Shown here: positions 15,620-24,030 of the stretch, one piece after another
Numbering within the stretch: the stretch's first letter is position 1
Layout of the letters: each line of letters opens with the position of its first letter
From: Legionella wadsworthii DSM 21896 = ATCC 33877
Lineage (GTDB): Bacteria; Pseudomonadota; Gammaproteobacteria; Legionellales; Legionellaceae
Assembly: GCF_000701265.1 (NCBI RefSeq)
Contig: NZ_KL370760.1
Coordinates: forward strand, 251,429 to 315,428
Length of the DNA stretch: 64,000 bases
Direction of reading: 5' to 3'
Notes under the pieces: model-generated
Database searches by the model: none
The model's input: the letters and a program-made list of their open reading frames with translations, nothing else
Told to the model about the DNA's origin: nothing
Made by a program: the position numbers and the translations under genes

Positions 15620-16813
15620 TTATCGTCGAGGCAAAGCGATTTCACACACCAAATCAGGAATCACACCGCCGAATCCTCGTGCATACCGAGCTAGAAGTTG
15701 TTTCAGAACAGGAATATTATCTAGGGCAATTAATCCCAGCCCACGAGCTAAGCCTAATCCCGGTAATCGGTTTGTGAACAATCTGATTAAACCGTCTGTT
15801 AAATGAGTAATTGCCTTTTGATCATGATTTCTAAGTTGCACATAATGTTGCAGCATCTTTGGATTAAGGCCCTGCTCAGCAATGCATTGCGCAAGGGTAG
15901 CAATATCCCTGAGGCCTAAATTAAAACCTTGTCCTGCAACTGGATGCAAGGTATGTGCGGCATTTCCCACAAAAACTACAGGCCATTTTATTTGGTTAGG
16001 CATCAAAACTTGATGTAAAGGGAAAGAAAAACGTTTTCCCGCTTTTGCAAAACGACCCGAACGATAGCCGAAAACCTGTTGTAATTCCTGCAAGAAATCA
16101 GTTTCCGAGAGTGTCAATAAACGTTCTGCCTCCTTTGGAGGAACAGCCCAAATTAAAGACATTCTATTTCCTTGCATGGGTAAAAGGGCTAAAGGCCCAA
16201 AGCGGGTAAAGCGCTCATAAGCACGAAATTCATGGGAACGATTTAAACCCACATTGGCAACAATGGCGTGTTGGCCATAGGATTTAGTCTTTGCCGGTAA
16301 TGAACAAAAATCCCGAGCTGAAGATTGTGAACCATCAGCCGCAACAATTAACTTGGCATGAATGTTCATTTCTCCAGAATCGGTGACAATTGTTGCTGAA
16401 TGGTTATCGTAATCTAAATGCTGAAGCTTGGCTGGGGCAATGATTTGCTCTTCAGGCAATAAATGGTGCAACGCTCGATTGATATGTTGCATTTCAGCCA
16501 CATAACCTAATGCAGCGTCTTTGTCTCCTTCCAACCGCGATATTCCAAATTGATGTTGTTCGGAAACATGGATTGTATGGATGGCAGTTGCATGATCCTT
16601 AAGTAGATCCCATATCCCAAGCATCGTTAAAATACGCCGGGTTGCAGGAGACAGTGCTAATGATCGGGCATCAAAATCAGCATTTATTTTGTCGCCGAAC
16701 GGTTTGGCTTCGACCAATAAAGTATTATAACCTAATCCTTGTAAAGCAAGGATTAAGCAGGCGCCGGTTAAACCGCCCCCAATGATTAATATATCAGTTT
16801 CTTTGCTAATCAC
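15620..16813 (-). CDS. ubiH: 2-octaprenyl-6-methoxyphenol hydroxylase
   Basis: The 397-residue FAD-dependent hydroxylase belongs to ubiquinone biosynthesis. It shows the dinucleotide-binding motif LIIGGGLTGACLILALQGLG, the family DG motif in VAADGSQS near residue 160, and the GNAAHTLHPVAGQGFNLGLRD block near 285. The start overlaps the pepP stop by 8 bases, indicating coupled translation. The adjacent paralogue at 14430 is its usual companion. Membrane-associated respiratory-quinone synthesis is the expected location and role. Confidence 0.9.
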   Translation of the reverse strand: MISKETDILIIGGGLTGACLILALQGLGYNTLLVEAKPFGDKINADFDARSLALSPATRRILTMLGIWDLLKDHATAIHTIHVSEQHQFGISRLEGDKDAALGYVAEMQHINRALHHLLPEEQIIAPAKLQHLDYDNHSATIVTDSGEMNIHAKLIVAADGSQSSARDFCSLPAKTKSYGQHAIVANVGLNRSHEFRAYERFTRFGPLALLPMQGNRMSLIWAVPPKEAERLLTLSETDFLQELQQVFGYRSGRFAKAGKRFSFPLHQVLMPNQIKWPVVFVGNAAHTLHPVAGQGFNLGLRDIATLAQCIAEQGLNPKMLQHYVQLRNHDQKAITHLTDGLIRLFTNRLPGLGLARGLGLIALDNIPVLKQLLARYARGFGGVIPDLVCEIALPRR

Positions 16814-18113
16814 GCATTAACGCCTCAATTTCATCGATATCAACAGGTAACGCTGCAGTCAATACCTCATAACCTGATTTGGTTACGACTACATCATCCT
16901 CAATCCGCACACCAATACCCCACCAGCGTGGATCCACCTCTGGACTGTGGGCACTGATATACAATCCAGGCTCTACAGTTAAAACCATTCCAGGCTCCAA
17001 AGGACGCCATTCTCCATTAATTTTATAAAGTCCACAATCATGCACATCCAATCCGAGCCAATGTCCCGAGTTATGCATGTAAAAAGGTTTGTATGCCTCG
17101 TTCGCAATCATTTCTTCAGCATCGCCCTTCAGAATACCCAAAGCGCAGAGTCCTTCAGTTAATATCCGCACCATAGTTTGTTGTATCCTATTCCAGGGTA
17201 TTCCTGGTTTTATAATTGCAATTCCTGCCTTCTGGGCTTTGAGCACTAATTCATAGATGCTTTTTTGTTCTGGGCTAAATTGTCCATTTACTGGAAAGGT
17301 CCGGGTAATGTCTGCAGCATAATTTTCAAATTCGCCCCCAGCATCGATAAGAACCAAGCTGCCCTCTTTAAGGGGTTGATTGTTATTTGTGTAATGGAGG
17401 ATGCAGGCGTTTTCACCGCAGCCCACAATAGGATCATAGGCGACACTTCGACAGCCATGCCGGCTGAATTCATACACGAGCTCTGCTTCCAGTTGGTATT
17501 CATGTTCTAAATGTTTGCATTGTCGCATTGCCTGTTGGTGTGCTTTAACAGAAATGTTCGCCGCCTGGCGCATTATATCCAGTTCAGCAGGGCTTTTAAA
17601 TAGACGCATTTCGCCCAATATGGGCTCCAAATCACATAAATTGTCAGGAACTTTTACTCCGCGACGCACCTGATTTTTAAGTACTACTAATGATTGCCTG
17701 ATAACTTTTTCCAGTTGAGAGTTTCGCGCGAGTGCATAAAAAATGGCAGATTTTCCATCCAACAGTTTGGGTAATTCATCAGCCATACTCTCTATGGGAA
17801 AGGCGGCATCCATGTGGAGTTCTGATATTGCCCCATCTTGTCCCAGGCGTACTCCAGTCCATTGCTCCTCAGCAGGATTTCGGGGACGGTTAAATAGAAC
17901 ACTTTGCGCTTTACTTCCAGCGAGTACCATTAAGAAAGCATCAGGTTCATTATATCCTGTTAAATAATAAAAATTGCTGTCCTGGCGAAAACGATAATGC
18001 GCATCTCCATTACGGAATACTTCATTGGCCGCTGGAATTATCGCAATACTGCCCTCAGGCAACTTTTGCGCCAGTGTGTTTCTTCTTTCTTGATATTCTC
18101 GTTGGGAAATCAT
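16806..18113 (-). CDS. pepP: Xaa-Pro aminopeptidase P
   Basis: The 435-residue metallopeptidase of the M24 family removes N-terminal residues preceding proline. Metal ligands are visible in LIDAGGEFENYAADITRTFP (two Asp), HNSGHWLGLDVHD (His), and VEPGLYI plus IGVRIEDDVVV (two Glu). The N-terminal creatinase-like domain (1-170) is complete. It starts 13 bases after ygfB and overlaps ubiH, which is the conserved gamma-proteobacterial order. Cytosolic. Confidence 0.93.
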   Translation of the reverse strand: MISQREYQERRNTLAQKLPEGSIAIIPAANEVFRNGDAHYRFRQDSNFYYLTGYNEPDAFLMVLAGSKAQSVLFNRPRNPAEEQWTGVRLGQDGAISELHMDAAFPIESMADELPKLLDGKSAIFYALARNSQLEKVIRQSLVVLKNQVRRGVKVPDNLCDLEPILGEMRLFKSPAELDIMRQAANISVKAHQQAMRQCKHLEHEYQLEAELVYEFSRHGCRSVAYDPIVGCGENACILHYTNNNQPLKEGSLVLIDAGGEFENYAADITRTFPVNGQFSPEQKSIYELVLKAQKAGIAIIKPGIPWNRIQQTMVRILTEGLCALGILKGDAEEMIANEAYKPFYMHNSGHWLGLDVHDCGLYKINGEWRPLEPGMVLTVEPGLYISAHSPEVDPRWWGIGVRIEDDVVVTKSGYEVLTAALPVDIDEIEALMRD

Positions 18114-18126
18114 AGCAACATCCTTT

Positions 18127-18711
18127 TTAATGAGTTATTCCGGTATGTCCACCCGTCTCTTTTTCATTCAACACCAAGTCACTATGCAGGCGAAGTACGG
18201 CCATACGGGCATATTCGCTCACTTCCATTAATGCCCGTTCGTCTTCTTCGTCTACATCTAAGGTATCGCAATCAAGTTCAGCAAACTCAATGAGATGCTG
18301 GAATGCATCTTGAGCTTCTTCCTCTTGAAATTGATTGGCGCTTATCCCGGATAAGGTTAAGGCTTGTGTAAACCCTTCACACCATTCACTAAAAGCCTGG
18401 GCCCGCAACAGCAAGGATTCATCCTCATGGGGAAGCATCATTTCAAACTCAAAATCCATACTGTTAATTTGTTGTTGGCTTATGGAAAAAACAGAAAACA
18501 TCGCCAATACCGCATTCCGGCTCGCATTATCTTTTTTATTATTAAGCAAAGCACGTAAATAAGATTCTCCTTGGTTATCCGCACCGGCACATAAGTAGCC
18601 ACACATCATTCCATGCAATAAACTGGCGGAGATATGCAACATCAAAACAGAAATTGTGGCCGAAAATTCCTCATAATCAGGCAAACGCAAATATTCGTTT
18701 TCTTCAGACAT
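18127..18711 (-). CDS. ygfB: YgfB (UPF0149) family protein
   Basis: The 194-residue acidic helical protein fits the UPF0149/YgfB family. Visible marks are LHGMMCGYLCAGA near residue 33, the WCEGFTQAL segment near 110, and LDVDEEDERALMEVSEYARMAVL near 150. It is the first gene of the operon with pepP and ubiH, as in E. coli. In Pseudomonas a YgfB homologue influences antibiotic-response regulation; the function here is not established. The gene is divergent from zapA. Confidence 0.88.
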   Translation of the reverse strand: MSEENEYLRLPDYEEFSATISVLMLHISASLLHGMMCGYLCAGADNQGESYLRALLNNKKDNASRNAVLAMFSVFSISQQQINSMDFEFEMMLPHEDESLLLRAQAFSEWCEGFTQALTLSGISANQFQEEEAQDAFQHLIEFAELDCDTLDVDEEDERALMEVSEYARMAVLRLHSDLVLNEKETGGHTGITH

Positions 18712-18844
18712 ATTTTACTCAAGTATATAAAATACCCCATGATACCTGATTTAATGCAAGCGTTCACCCTACTATTTGCTGCTTGCGAGCAAAATTGTTA
18801 CTATTCTTAAAGGCTCTCTATGGAATAGCAAAGGTTTTAATATC

Positions 18845-19168
18845 ATGACTCAGATGAAATCGTGTACTGTTAAACTATTAAACAAAACATATGAAATAAA
18901 ATGCCCTGAAGGCGAAGAACCCAATCTATTGCTTGCAGTGCAAAAATTAAACAATCAAATAATGATTAATAAAAAAAAATCGAAACAACTGGATAATTTC
19001 CAAGTGTTATTGCTCGCTGCGCTCGATATCAGCCATGAACTGATATTATGTAAGAGCAAGCAGGCACATCAGCAACATCAAGTCACTCAATTTATTAATT
19101 CGTTGGAAAATAAAATAAATAAAATGGTTGGTGGAGAAATGGTTGAGCGTCTCCATGAATTAGACTAA
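18845..19168 (+). CDS. zapA: Cell division protein ZapA
   Basis: The 107-residue product fits ZapA, which binds and bundles FtsZ filaments at the division ring. It has an N-terminal beta region (TVKLLNKTYEIKCPEGEEPNLL) and a long C-terminal coiled-coil helix (QVTQFINSLENKINKMV). The ATG at 18845 gives the normal family length. It is divergent from ygfB as in other gamma-proteobacteria. The 6S RNA gene that often follows zapA is not here; only about 120 bases separate it from the next gene, and 6S is found at 23876. Confidence 0.9.
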   Translation: MTQMKSCTVKLLNKTYEIKCPEGEEPNLLLAVQKLNNQIMINKKKSKQLDNFQVLLLAALDISHELILCKSKQAHQQHQVTQFINSLENKINKMVGGEMVERLHELD

Positions 19169-19288
19169 TAATAAATTGGACTGTTTGTATGCCTGATAAA
19201 GCATGCAAACACTCTATAAACTTCCTTTTCCAGAATGAAAAGCTGCACAGGTTTTATATCTGGTAGCAGAACCGATAAGGGATTAACA

Positions 19289-20860
19289 ATGAGACGCCAA
19301 TGGTATATAGGCTTCGGGATAGTTTTATTAATCATCCTTGCCTTTTTTGCAATGTTTCACGATATCAAGTGGTTTATTGCTTTTCTGATACCTATAGTCG
19401 TCATATGGATATATGATCTGATTCAGACAGAACATACCATCTTGCGTAACTTTCCGGTATTGGGCCATGTGCGCTACTTTTTAGAATTTCTTCGTCCGGA
19501 GATCCAGCAATATTTCATTGCCACTGATGAAAGCGAGCTTCCCTTTAATCGCGAAATACGTTCGCTCATTTATGAACGGGCGAAAAATACACGAGATACG
19601 GTACCTTTCGGCACCGAACGGGATATTTTAAGCGTGGGGTATACCTGGGCCCTTCACTCACTTTCGCCCAAGCATCATTCCGAAGTTGAACCAAGAATTT
19701 TAGTGGGAGGACCTGATTGTCTGCAACCATACAGCGCATCTCGTTTTAACATATCGGGTATGAGTTTTGGCGCTTTGTCAGCAAAAGCCATTATGGCGAT
19801 GAACAAAGGAGCACTTATTGGCGGTTTTTATCAGTCCACTGGAGAGGGCGGTTTGAGCATTTATCATTTACAAGGCGGAGATCTGGTATTTCAATTCGGA
19901 ACTGCTTATTTTGGTTGTCGCGATGCACAAGGAAACTTTGACGGGGACGAATTTGCAAGAGAAGCCACCCGAAAAGAAGTCAAGATGATAGAAATTAAAC
20001 TGTCCCAGGGAGCAAAACCTTCTCACGGCGGGATATTGCCAGCTGCAAAATTAACCGAAGAAATAGCTCAGGTAAGAAAAGTGACGATGGGGCATGATGT
20101 CCTTTCACCCATGGCCCATACTGCATTTAAAAATCCCATAGAGTTAATGTATTTTATCAAAAAATTGCGGGAGCTATCTGGAGGCAAGCCCATAGGGTTT
20201 AAATTATGCCTGGGGCGTAGAGATGAATTTTTAGCCATTTGTAAAGCCATGCTAAAAACCAACATTTTACCTGATTTCATCACGGTGGATGGTGCGGAAG
20301 GAGGCACTGGCGCGGCTCCAGTGGAATATGTTAATTTTATCGGTACTCCTTTGGAAGCAGGGTTAGTCTTTGTACATAATGCATTGGTAGGGATTAATGT
20401 ACGCGATAAGATTAGAGTGATTTGTAGTGGCAAAGTAGCCAATGGATTTGATTTATTGACCAATATTGCTCTAGGTGCCGATATGTGTAATTCGGCAAGA
20501 GCGATGATGATGGCAACCGGTTGTTTGCAAACCAAACAATGTAACGCAAATACCTGTCCCACAGGGGTAGCAACACAAAATAAAAGGCTCCAGTATGGCC
20601 TGGTCGTCGAAAGCAAAAAAATTCATGTATCCAATTTTCATAAAAATACAATGAAAAGTTTTTTGGAAATGGTCGGATCGCTCGGTTTAGATAATCCCAG
20701 CGATTTGAGACCTTATCACATTATGAGACGTGTCAGCGTCCAAGAAGTAAAATCATTTAATGAAATTTATGAATATCTAAAACCAGGGCAACTCTTGGGA
20801 GCGGATATCCCTCAAACTTATAAAATCTATTGGGAAATAGCAGATCCTGAGAAGTTTTAA
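19289..20860 (+). CDS. FMN-binding glutamate-synthase-domain protein
   Basis: The product is 523 residues. It has an N-terminal hydrophobic region (about 7-46, two membrane helices) and then a GltB-type FMN/alpha-beta barrel: FNISGMSFGALSAKAIMAM, GFYQSTGEGGLSIYH, KPIGFKLCLGR, DFITVDGAEGGTGAAP, and a Cys cluster CNANTCPTGVATQ that could bind iron-sulfur. The family is a stand-alone relative of the glutamate synthase core and its true reaction is unclear. An upstream in-frame ATG (19235) would add 18 residues before the membrane segment and lacks a ribosome site, so the ATG at 19289 is preferred. It is tail-to-tail with the thioredoxin-like gene, with 3 bases between stops. Confidence 0.82.
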   Translation: MRRQWYIGFGIVLLIILAFFAMFHDIKWFIAFLIPIVVIWIYDLIQTEHTILRNFPVLGHVRYFLEFLRPEIQQYFIATDESELPFNREIRSLIYERAKNTRDTVPFGTERDILSVGYTWALHSLSPKHHSEVEPRILVGGPDCLQPYSASRFNISGMSFGALSAKAIMAMNKGALIGGFYQSTGEGGLSIYHLQGGDLVFQFGTAYFGCRDAQGNFDGDEFAREATRKEVKMIEIKLSQGAKPSHGGILPAAKLTEEIAQVRKVTMGHDVLSPMAHTAFKNPIELMYFIKKLRELSGGKPIGFKLCLGRRDEFLAICKAMLKTNILPDFITVDGAEGGTGAAPVEYVNFIGTPLEAGLVFVHNALVGINVRDKIRVICSGKVANGFDLLTNIALGADMCNSARAMMMATGCLQTKQCNANTCPTGVATQNKRLQYGLVVESKKIHVSNFHKNTMKSFLEMVGSLGLDNPSDLRPYHIMRRVSVQEVKSFNEIYEYLKPGQLLGADIPQTYKIYWEIADPEKF

Positions 20861-20863
20861 TTT

Positions 20864-21433
20864 TTATCCATACATATGTTCCTTCCACTTAATATTGCAC
20901 CCAATGCTTGGTTTTTGATCAGCGCTCACAGGCTCACCCGCAAGAATATTATCCAGTGCTTGTTGCACGTGAGCGCCCGTAACCGGTTTGTTGTTGCCTG
21001 GAGTGGAATCATCCAAACAGCCGCGGTAAACACAAAGCAAATCTTTATCAAAAATATAAAAATCGGGAGTGCACGCTGCCTGGTAAGCTAAGGCAACTTC
21101 TTGGGATTCGTCATATAAATAAGGAAATGGATAATGGAACTGTTCTGCCTCCGCTTTCATTTTTTCTGGGCTGTCTGCTGGGTATTTTTCTGCATCATTA
21201 GAGCTGATTGCAATAAACTGGATTCCTTTCTTCTGATACATTTCCGCCAACTGAACTATCTTTTCCTGAATATGTTTCACATAAGGACAATGGTTGCATA
21301 AAAACATGATGACGGTTGCAATAGGCGATTTAATCTGGTTAAGGGATACCCATTCATTGTTACGGGTATCCATTAAAGTAAAATCAGGCGCTTTGCTTCC
21401 TAATGGAAGCATCGTTGATGCAGTGGCTACCAT
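20864..21433 (-). CDS. Thioredoxin-fold redoxin (AhpC/TSA-like)
   Basis: The 189-residue product belongs to the stand-alone thioredoxin-family proteins related to AhpC/TSA and TlpA. It begins LPLGSKAPDFTLMDTRNNEW. The active-site segment is MFLCNHCPYVKHIQEK with a C-x-x-C, and a Cys follows at YQAACTPDFYIFD before the cis-Pro region. It has no signal peptide, so it is probably a cytosolic thiol oxidoreductase or peroxidase. GAGAG eight bases upstream favours the ATG at 21433 over the one at 21439. Confidence 0.82.
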   Translation of the reverse strand: MVATASTMLPLGSKAPDFTLMDTRNNEWVSLNQIKSPIATVIMFLCNHCPYVKHIQEKIVQLAEMYQKKGIQFIAISSNDAEKYPADSPEKMKAEAEQFHYPFPYLYDESQEVALAYQAACTPDFYIFDKDLLCVYRGCLDDSTPGNNKPVTGAHVQQALDNILAGEPVSADQKPSIGCNIKWKEHMYG

Positions 21434-21666
21434 AATCATCTCTCTTTTTAGAACAAATCGTGAAACATCCCCTCTTGGCCTCTATTCAATAAGCTAAAAA
21501 TAGCTCTGGGATGGATTCCAAAAACCTGTATTTGAATCCGAATAAAAAGAATTGGGAATAATTTTATAAAAATGAAATGTTAAACGAAATACTAATCCGG
21601 ATCAAACTGTCACAGTCTTTATCAAAAACCATTTCCTTGCAGGTTTTACGAGGACGCCACCCCTCT

Positions 21667-21738
21667 GTAAATTCGGTAAATTCATATTAACTAATTTTTT
21701 TTAGGCAGACTGCCTAAATGAATATCTTGATCTATACT
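21667..21738 (+). promoter_or_regulatory. CpxR-like box, palindrome and -10 upstream of effector candidate
   Basis: GTAAA (21667-21671), four bases, GTAAA (21676-21680) fits the CpxR tandem consensus. Downstream is a 19-base palindrome with 9-base perfect arms (TTTAGGCAG/CTGCCTAAA, 21700-21718), then TATACT (21733-21738). The palindrome sits about 15 bases before the -10, where a repressor or activator could act. The rest of 21434-21771 contains no gene. Confidence 0.45.
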
Positions 21739-21771
21739 TTTTATTAAGTTGTTTTGTAATAGGTGATTCCC

Positions 21772-23823
21772 ATGGTGTACCAAAAGCGAATTTTTCCCCG
21801 GGTAAGTCCACAAGGTATTCAAGAGCTACAAAATATAGTTAAAAACATAGAAATAGAAGCAGCGGATGAATCCTTATCAGTAGAGGATAAACGCAAGGTA
21901 TTCGAATCTTTAGATAGTCTGGAGGAAGATTTAGAAGATTTGAGTTATATTGCGGAACATGAAGCGGATATAGATAATGCCATCAAAGAGGATCCGCTTG
22001 CCAGTGGTAAATTTTTGCAAGAGGAACTGCCTGCTGCACTGTTAACGCTTGTTAATGGATTTCGTCCTTTTAAAATCCCTGAGTTTAAGCAATATTGCCA
22101 ACAATTAATTGAAGTTCATGGTTATGCCAAATTTCAGAAAGCATTTGATGAATTATTACTAGGCGATAAATCGCTAAATAGTAAACAAATGAGGGCCATG
22201 AAACATATCAATCGATACCTGACGCATCAAATGATGGATACAGTCACCGCGATTGCCTCAGAAGGATCAATTGCATATGCCCAGGATTTCTTGAAGGCAG
22301 TGAACACAAATCATGATCAATATCTTAAAGAGGTTCGTGAGGTAGCGCGAAAAGATGGTTTTAGAAAAGCTGCAGAAGAAGCCCTCTCAAAAATCGAGCG
22401 GGAAGAGGAAGAGAAGCTAGGACATGTTACAGGAACTGTCGAAGAGCAGGAAGCACAACGGGAGCAAATCCGAAGTGAAGCGGCGAAGAAAATTGTTGCG
22501 CTTCAGGAGCAGGACTGGGAAACACTGCCTTTAACTGCATACATTGATGATAAAGACGTGCGTCTTTACTACGAAAAAATACTTCACTTGGCAGAAAAAG
22601 ATAACTATAAAGAAGCAAAAGAATTGGCCATTAAAGCGGTTAATAAGGATAGAGATCTGCAATTAGAGGAAATAAAGAAACAAGGACTACCTCAGGAGAG
22701 GGCTGAGCAAGTTAACCAAGAAGCCGATAAAAAAATCGCAGCGATTCAACAAAGAGCAACCATGCCCCTTGATTTTTATATGGAAAAAGCGCTTCGCCAA
22801 TCGCTTCTAGATGCAGACCGTAAAACCGCTCTATTTCAAAGCTATGACCAAATTATGTTTTTTGTACTTGAAGACTTGATGTCAAGGGATTCTATAAAAG
22901 AACGGACAGTGGTTATGGAGCGCTATCTTTTAATGGCTGATCAATTAATTCAAGATGGTCGTCTTGATGCAGCTTTCCCAATTTTTAGCGCATTAGAACA
23001 ATCTTCTGTGCATCGTTTATCAAAAACTAAAGAAGGTTTATCACCTCGTGGGCGAGAAGCGCTCGGGATATACAAAGAATTATCGAGCACCGATAAGAAT
23101 TTTGCTGCGCTCAAAGCGCACGTTGAAAGTGGTAATACATATAGTCCCCTCAATTACTCAGTGACTGAGACTCTTTTCTCTTTGGACTCAAATGCAACCA
23201 TTTTAGATGCTGAAGGCAATCTTGTTAAAGGATGTCGCTCATTAGGAGGTATAGAAAAAGTAAAAGCGGATTGTCAAAGAGCAGCAACTTTGGCTCCTTC
23301 TAATCCTAAAACACCTTCTCCAATTATTTCTAAAGAAATAGAAACGAATTATTCATCAGTGAAAGGCAAGACAGAAGCAGCATTGACTTCCTATTATAAT
23401 AAATCCCTGGTTCAGGAACCTCGTGGTGATGAAACACTGGAGTCTAGTGATGTACTTTCAAAAGCAAGAATAAAAAAATTACTTTATTTAGGGACCATTG
23501 ACGCACCAAAAAGAAGTGCACATCATCATAAGATAGAGGAGTTTATTCATGATTTAAAACACGGAGTTCTTCATCAAATTGAACGCTTAAAAAATTTCTT
23601 TGCTCATTCCGCTTCAAAAGAAAGTAAAATATGTTCTGTTATGGAGGAGATGCAAAGTAAGGCAACTTCATTGTTTGGTAATCTTCTTCATAATGCCTCC
23701 CAGTTCTTTGGAACATGCAAAGAGCATTCGCAAAAATTTAAAACTTTATTAAAAGAAGGTTTGGTGCAGGAATCAAGAGAGGAAAAAGAAGAAGATTCTG
23801 AAGGAGAACATCCTACATTTTAA
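21772..23823 (+). CDS. Coiled-coil protein, Dot/Icm effector candidate
   Basis: The product is 683 residues with no known domain. It is almost wholly alpha-helical and Glu/Lys-rich, with strong coiled-coil character (about residues 15-60 and 185-330). The C-terminus is very acidic (QESREEKEEDSEGEHPTF), like the E-block translocation signals of Dot/Icm substrates. A GTG at 21763 is in frame, but AGGTG lies seven bases before the ATG at 21772, which is preferred. CpxR-like regulation is suggested by the upstream sequence. It is followed directly by the 6S RNA gene. Confidence 0.7.
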   Translation: MVYQKRIFPRVSPQGIQELQNIVKNIEIEAADESLSVEDKRKVFESLDSLEEDLEDLSYIAEHEADIDNAIKEDPLASGKFLQEELPAALLTLVNGFRPFKIPEFKQYCQQLIEVHGYAKFQKAFDELLLGDKSLNSKQMRAMKHINRYLTHQMMDTVTAIASEGSIAYAQDFLKAVNTNHDQYLKEVREVARKDGFRKAAEEALSKIEREEEEKLGHVTGTVEEQEAQREQIRSEAAKKIVALQEQDWETLPLTAYIDDKDVRLYYEKILHLAEKDNYKEAKELAIKAVNKDRDLQLEEIKKQGLPQERAEQVNQEADKKIAAIQQRATMPLDFYMEKALRQSLLDADRKTALFQSYDQIMFFVLEDLMSRDSIKERTVVMERYLLMADQLIQDGRLDAAFPIFSALEQSSVHRLSKTKEGLSPRGREALGIYKELSSTDKNFAALKAHVESGNTYSPLNYSVTETLFSLDSNATILDAEGNLVKGCRSLGGIEKVKADCQRAATLAPSNPKTPSPIISKEIETNYSSVKGKTEAALTSYYNKSLVQEPRGDETLESSDVLSKARIKKLLYLGTIDAPKRSAHHHKIEEFIHDLKHGVLHQIERLKNFFAHSASKESKICSVMEEMQSKATSLFGNLLHNASQFFGTCKEHSQKFKTLLKEGLVQESREEKEEDSEGEHPTF

Positions 23824-23838
23824 AAAGATCAAGGTTTC

Positions 23839-23869
23839 TTGACTTGGATCAAGAGAAACATGGTATAAT
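23839..23869 (+). promoter_or_regulatory. 6S RNA promoter
   Basis: TTGACT (23839-23844), 19-base spacer, and an extended -10 TGGTATAAT ending at 23869. The RNA would start about 7 bases later, at the CCCGATAGCAG end. Confidence 0.6.
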
Positions 23870-23875
23870 CAATTA

Positions 23876-24030
23876 ACCCGATAGCAGTGATTTTAGAACC
23901 AATGCTAACAGCATGGGAAGCATCCTGTAATTGGCGTTGTGCAAGCCCACCCAGTAGTGGGAAGCCTGAACCAATTCATTCGCTGCCCACTTGAACTTAA
24001 AGGGTTCATAATCCAAGTCTGTCGGGCTAT
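23876..24030 (+). ncRNA. ssrS: 6S RNA
   Basis: The region of about 155 bases has the 6S layout. A 5' end CCCGATAGCAG can pair with the 3' end TCTGTCGGG to close the molecule. The conserved 3' half GCCCACTTGAACTTAAAGGG resembles the 6S arm CACCTTGAACCAAGGG, and a large internal bubble lies between. 6S RNA sequesters sigma-70 RNA polymerase in stationary phase; in Legionella it affects growth in host cells. Its 3' end overlaps the last codon of convergent uvrB. Confidence 0.8.

Noticed and set aside
19169..19288. 6S RNA behind zapA
   Set aside because: The gap is about 120 bases and lacks the closing stem; 6S is found at 23876.
20068..20616. 182-codon antisense frame
   Set aside because: It lies wholly opposite the well-supported glutamate-synthase-like gene and has no independent motifs.
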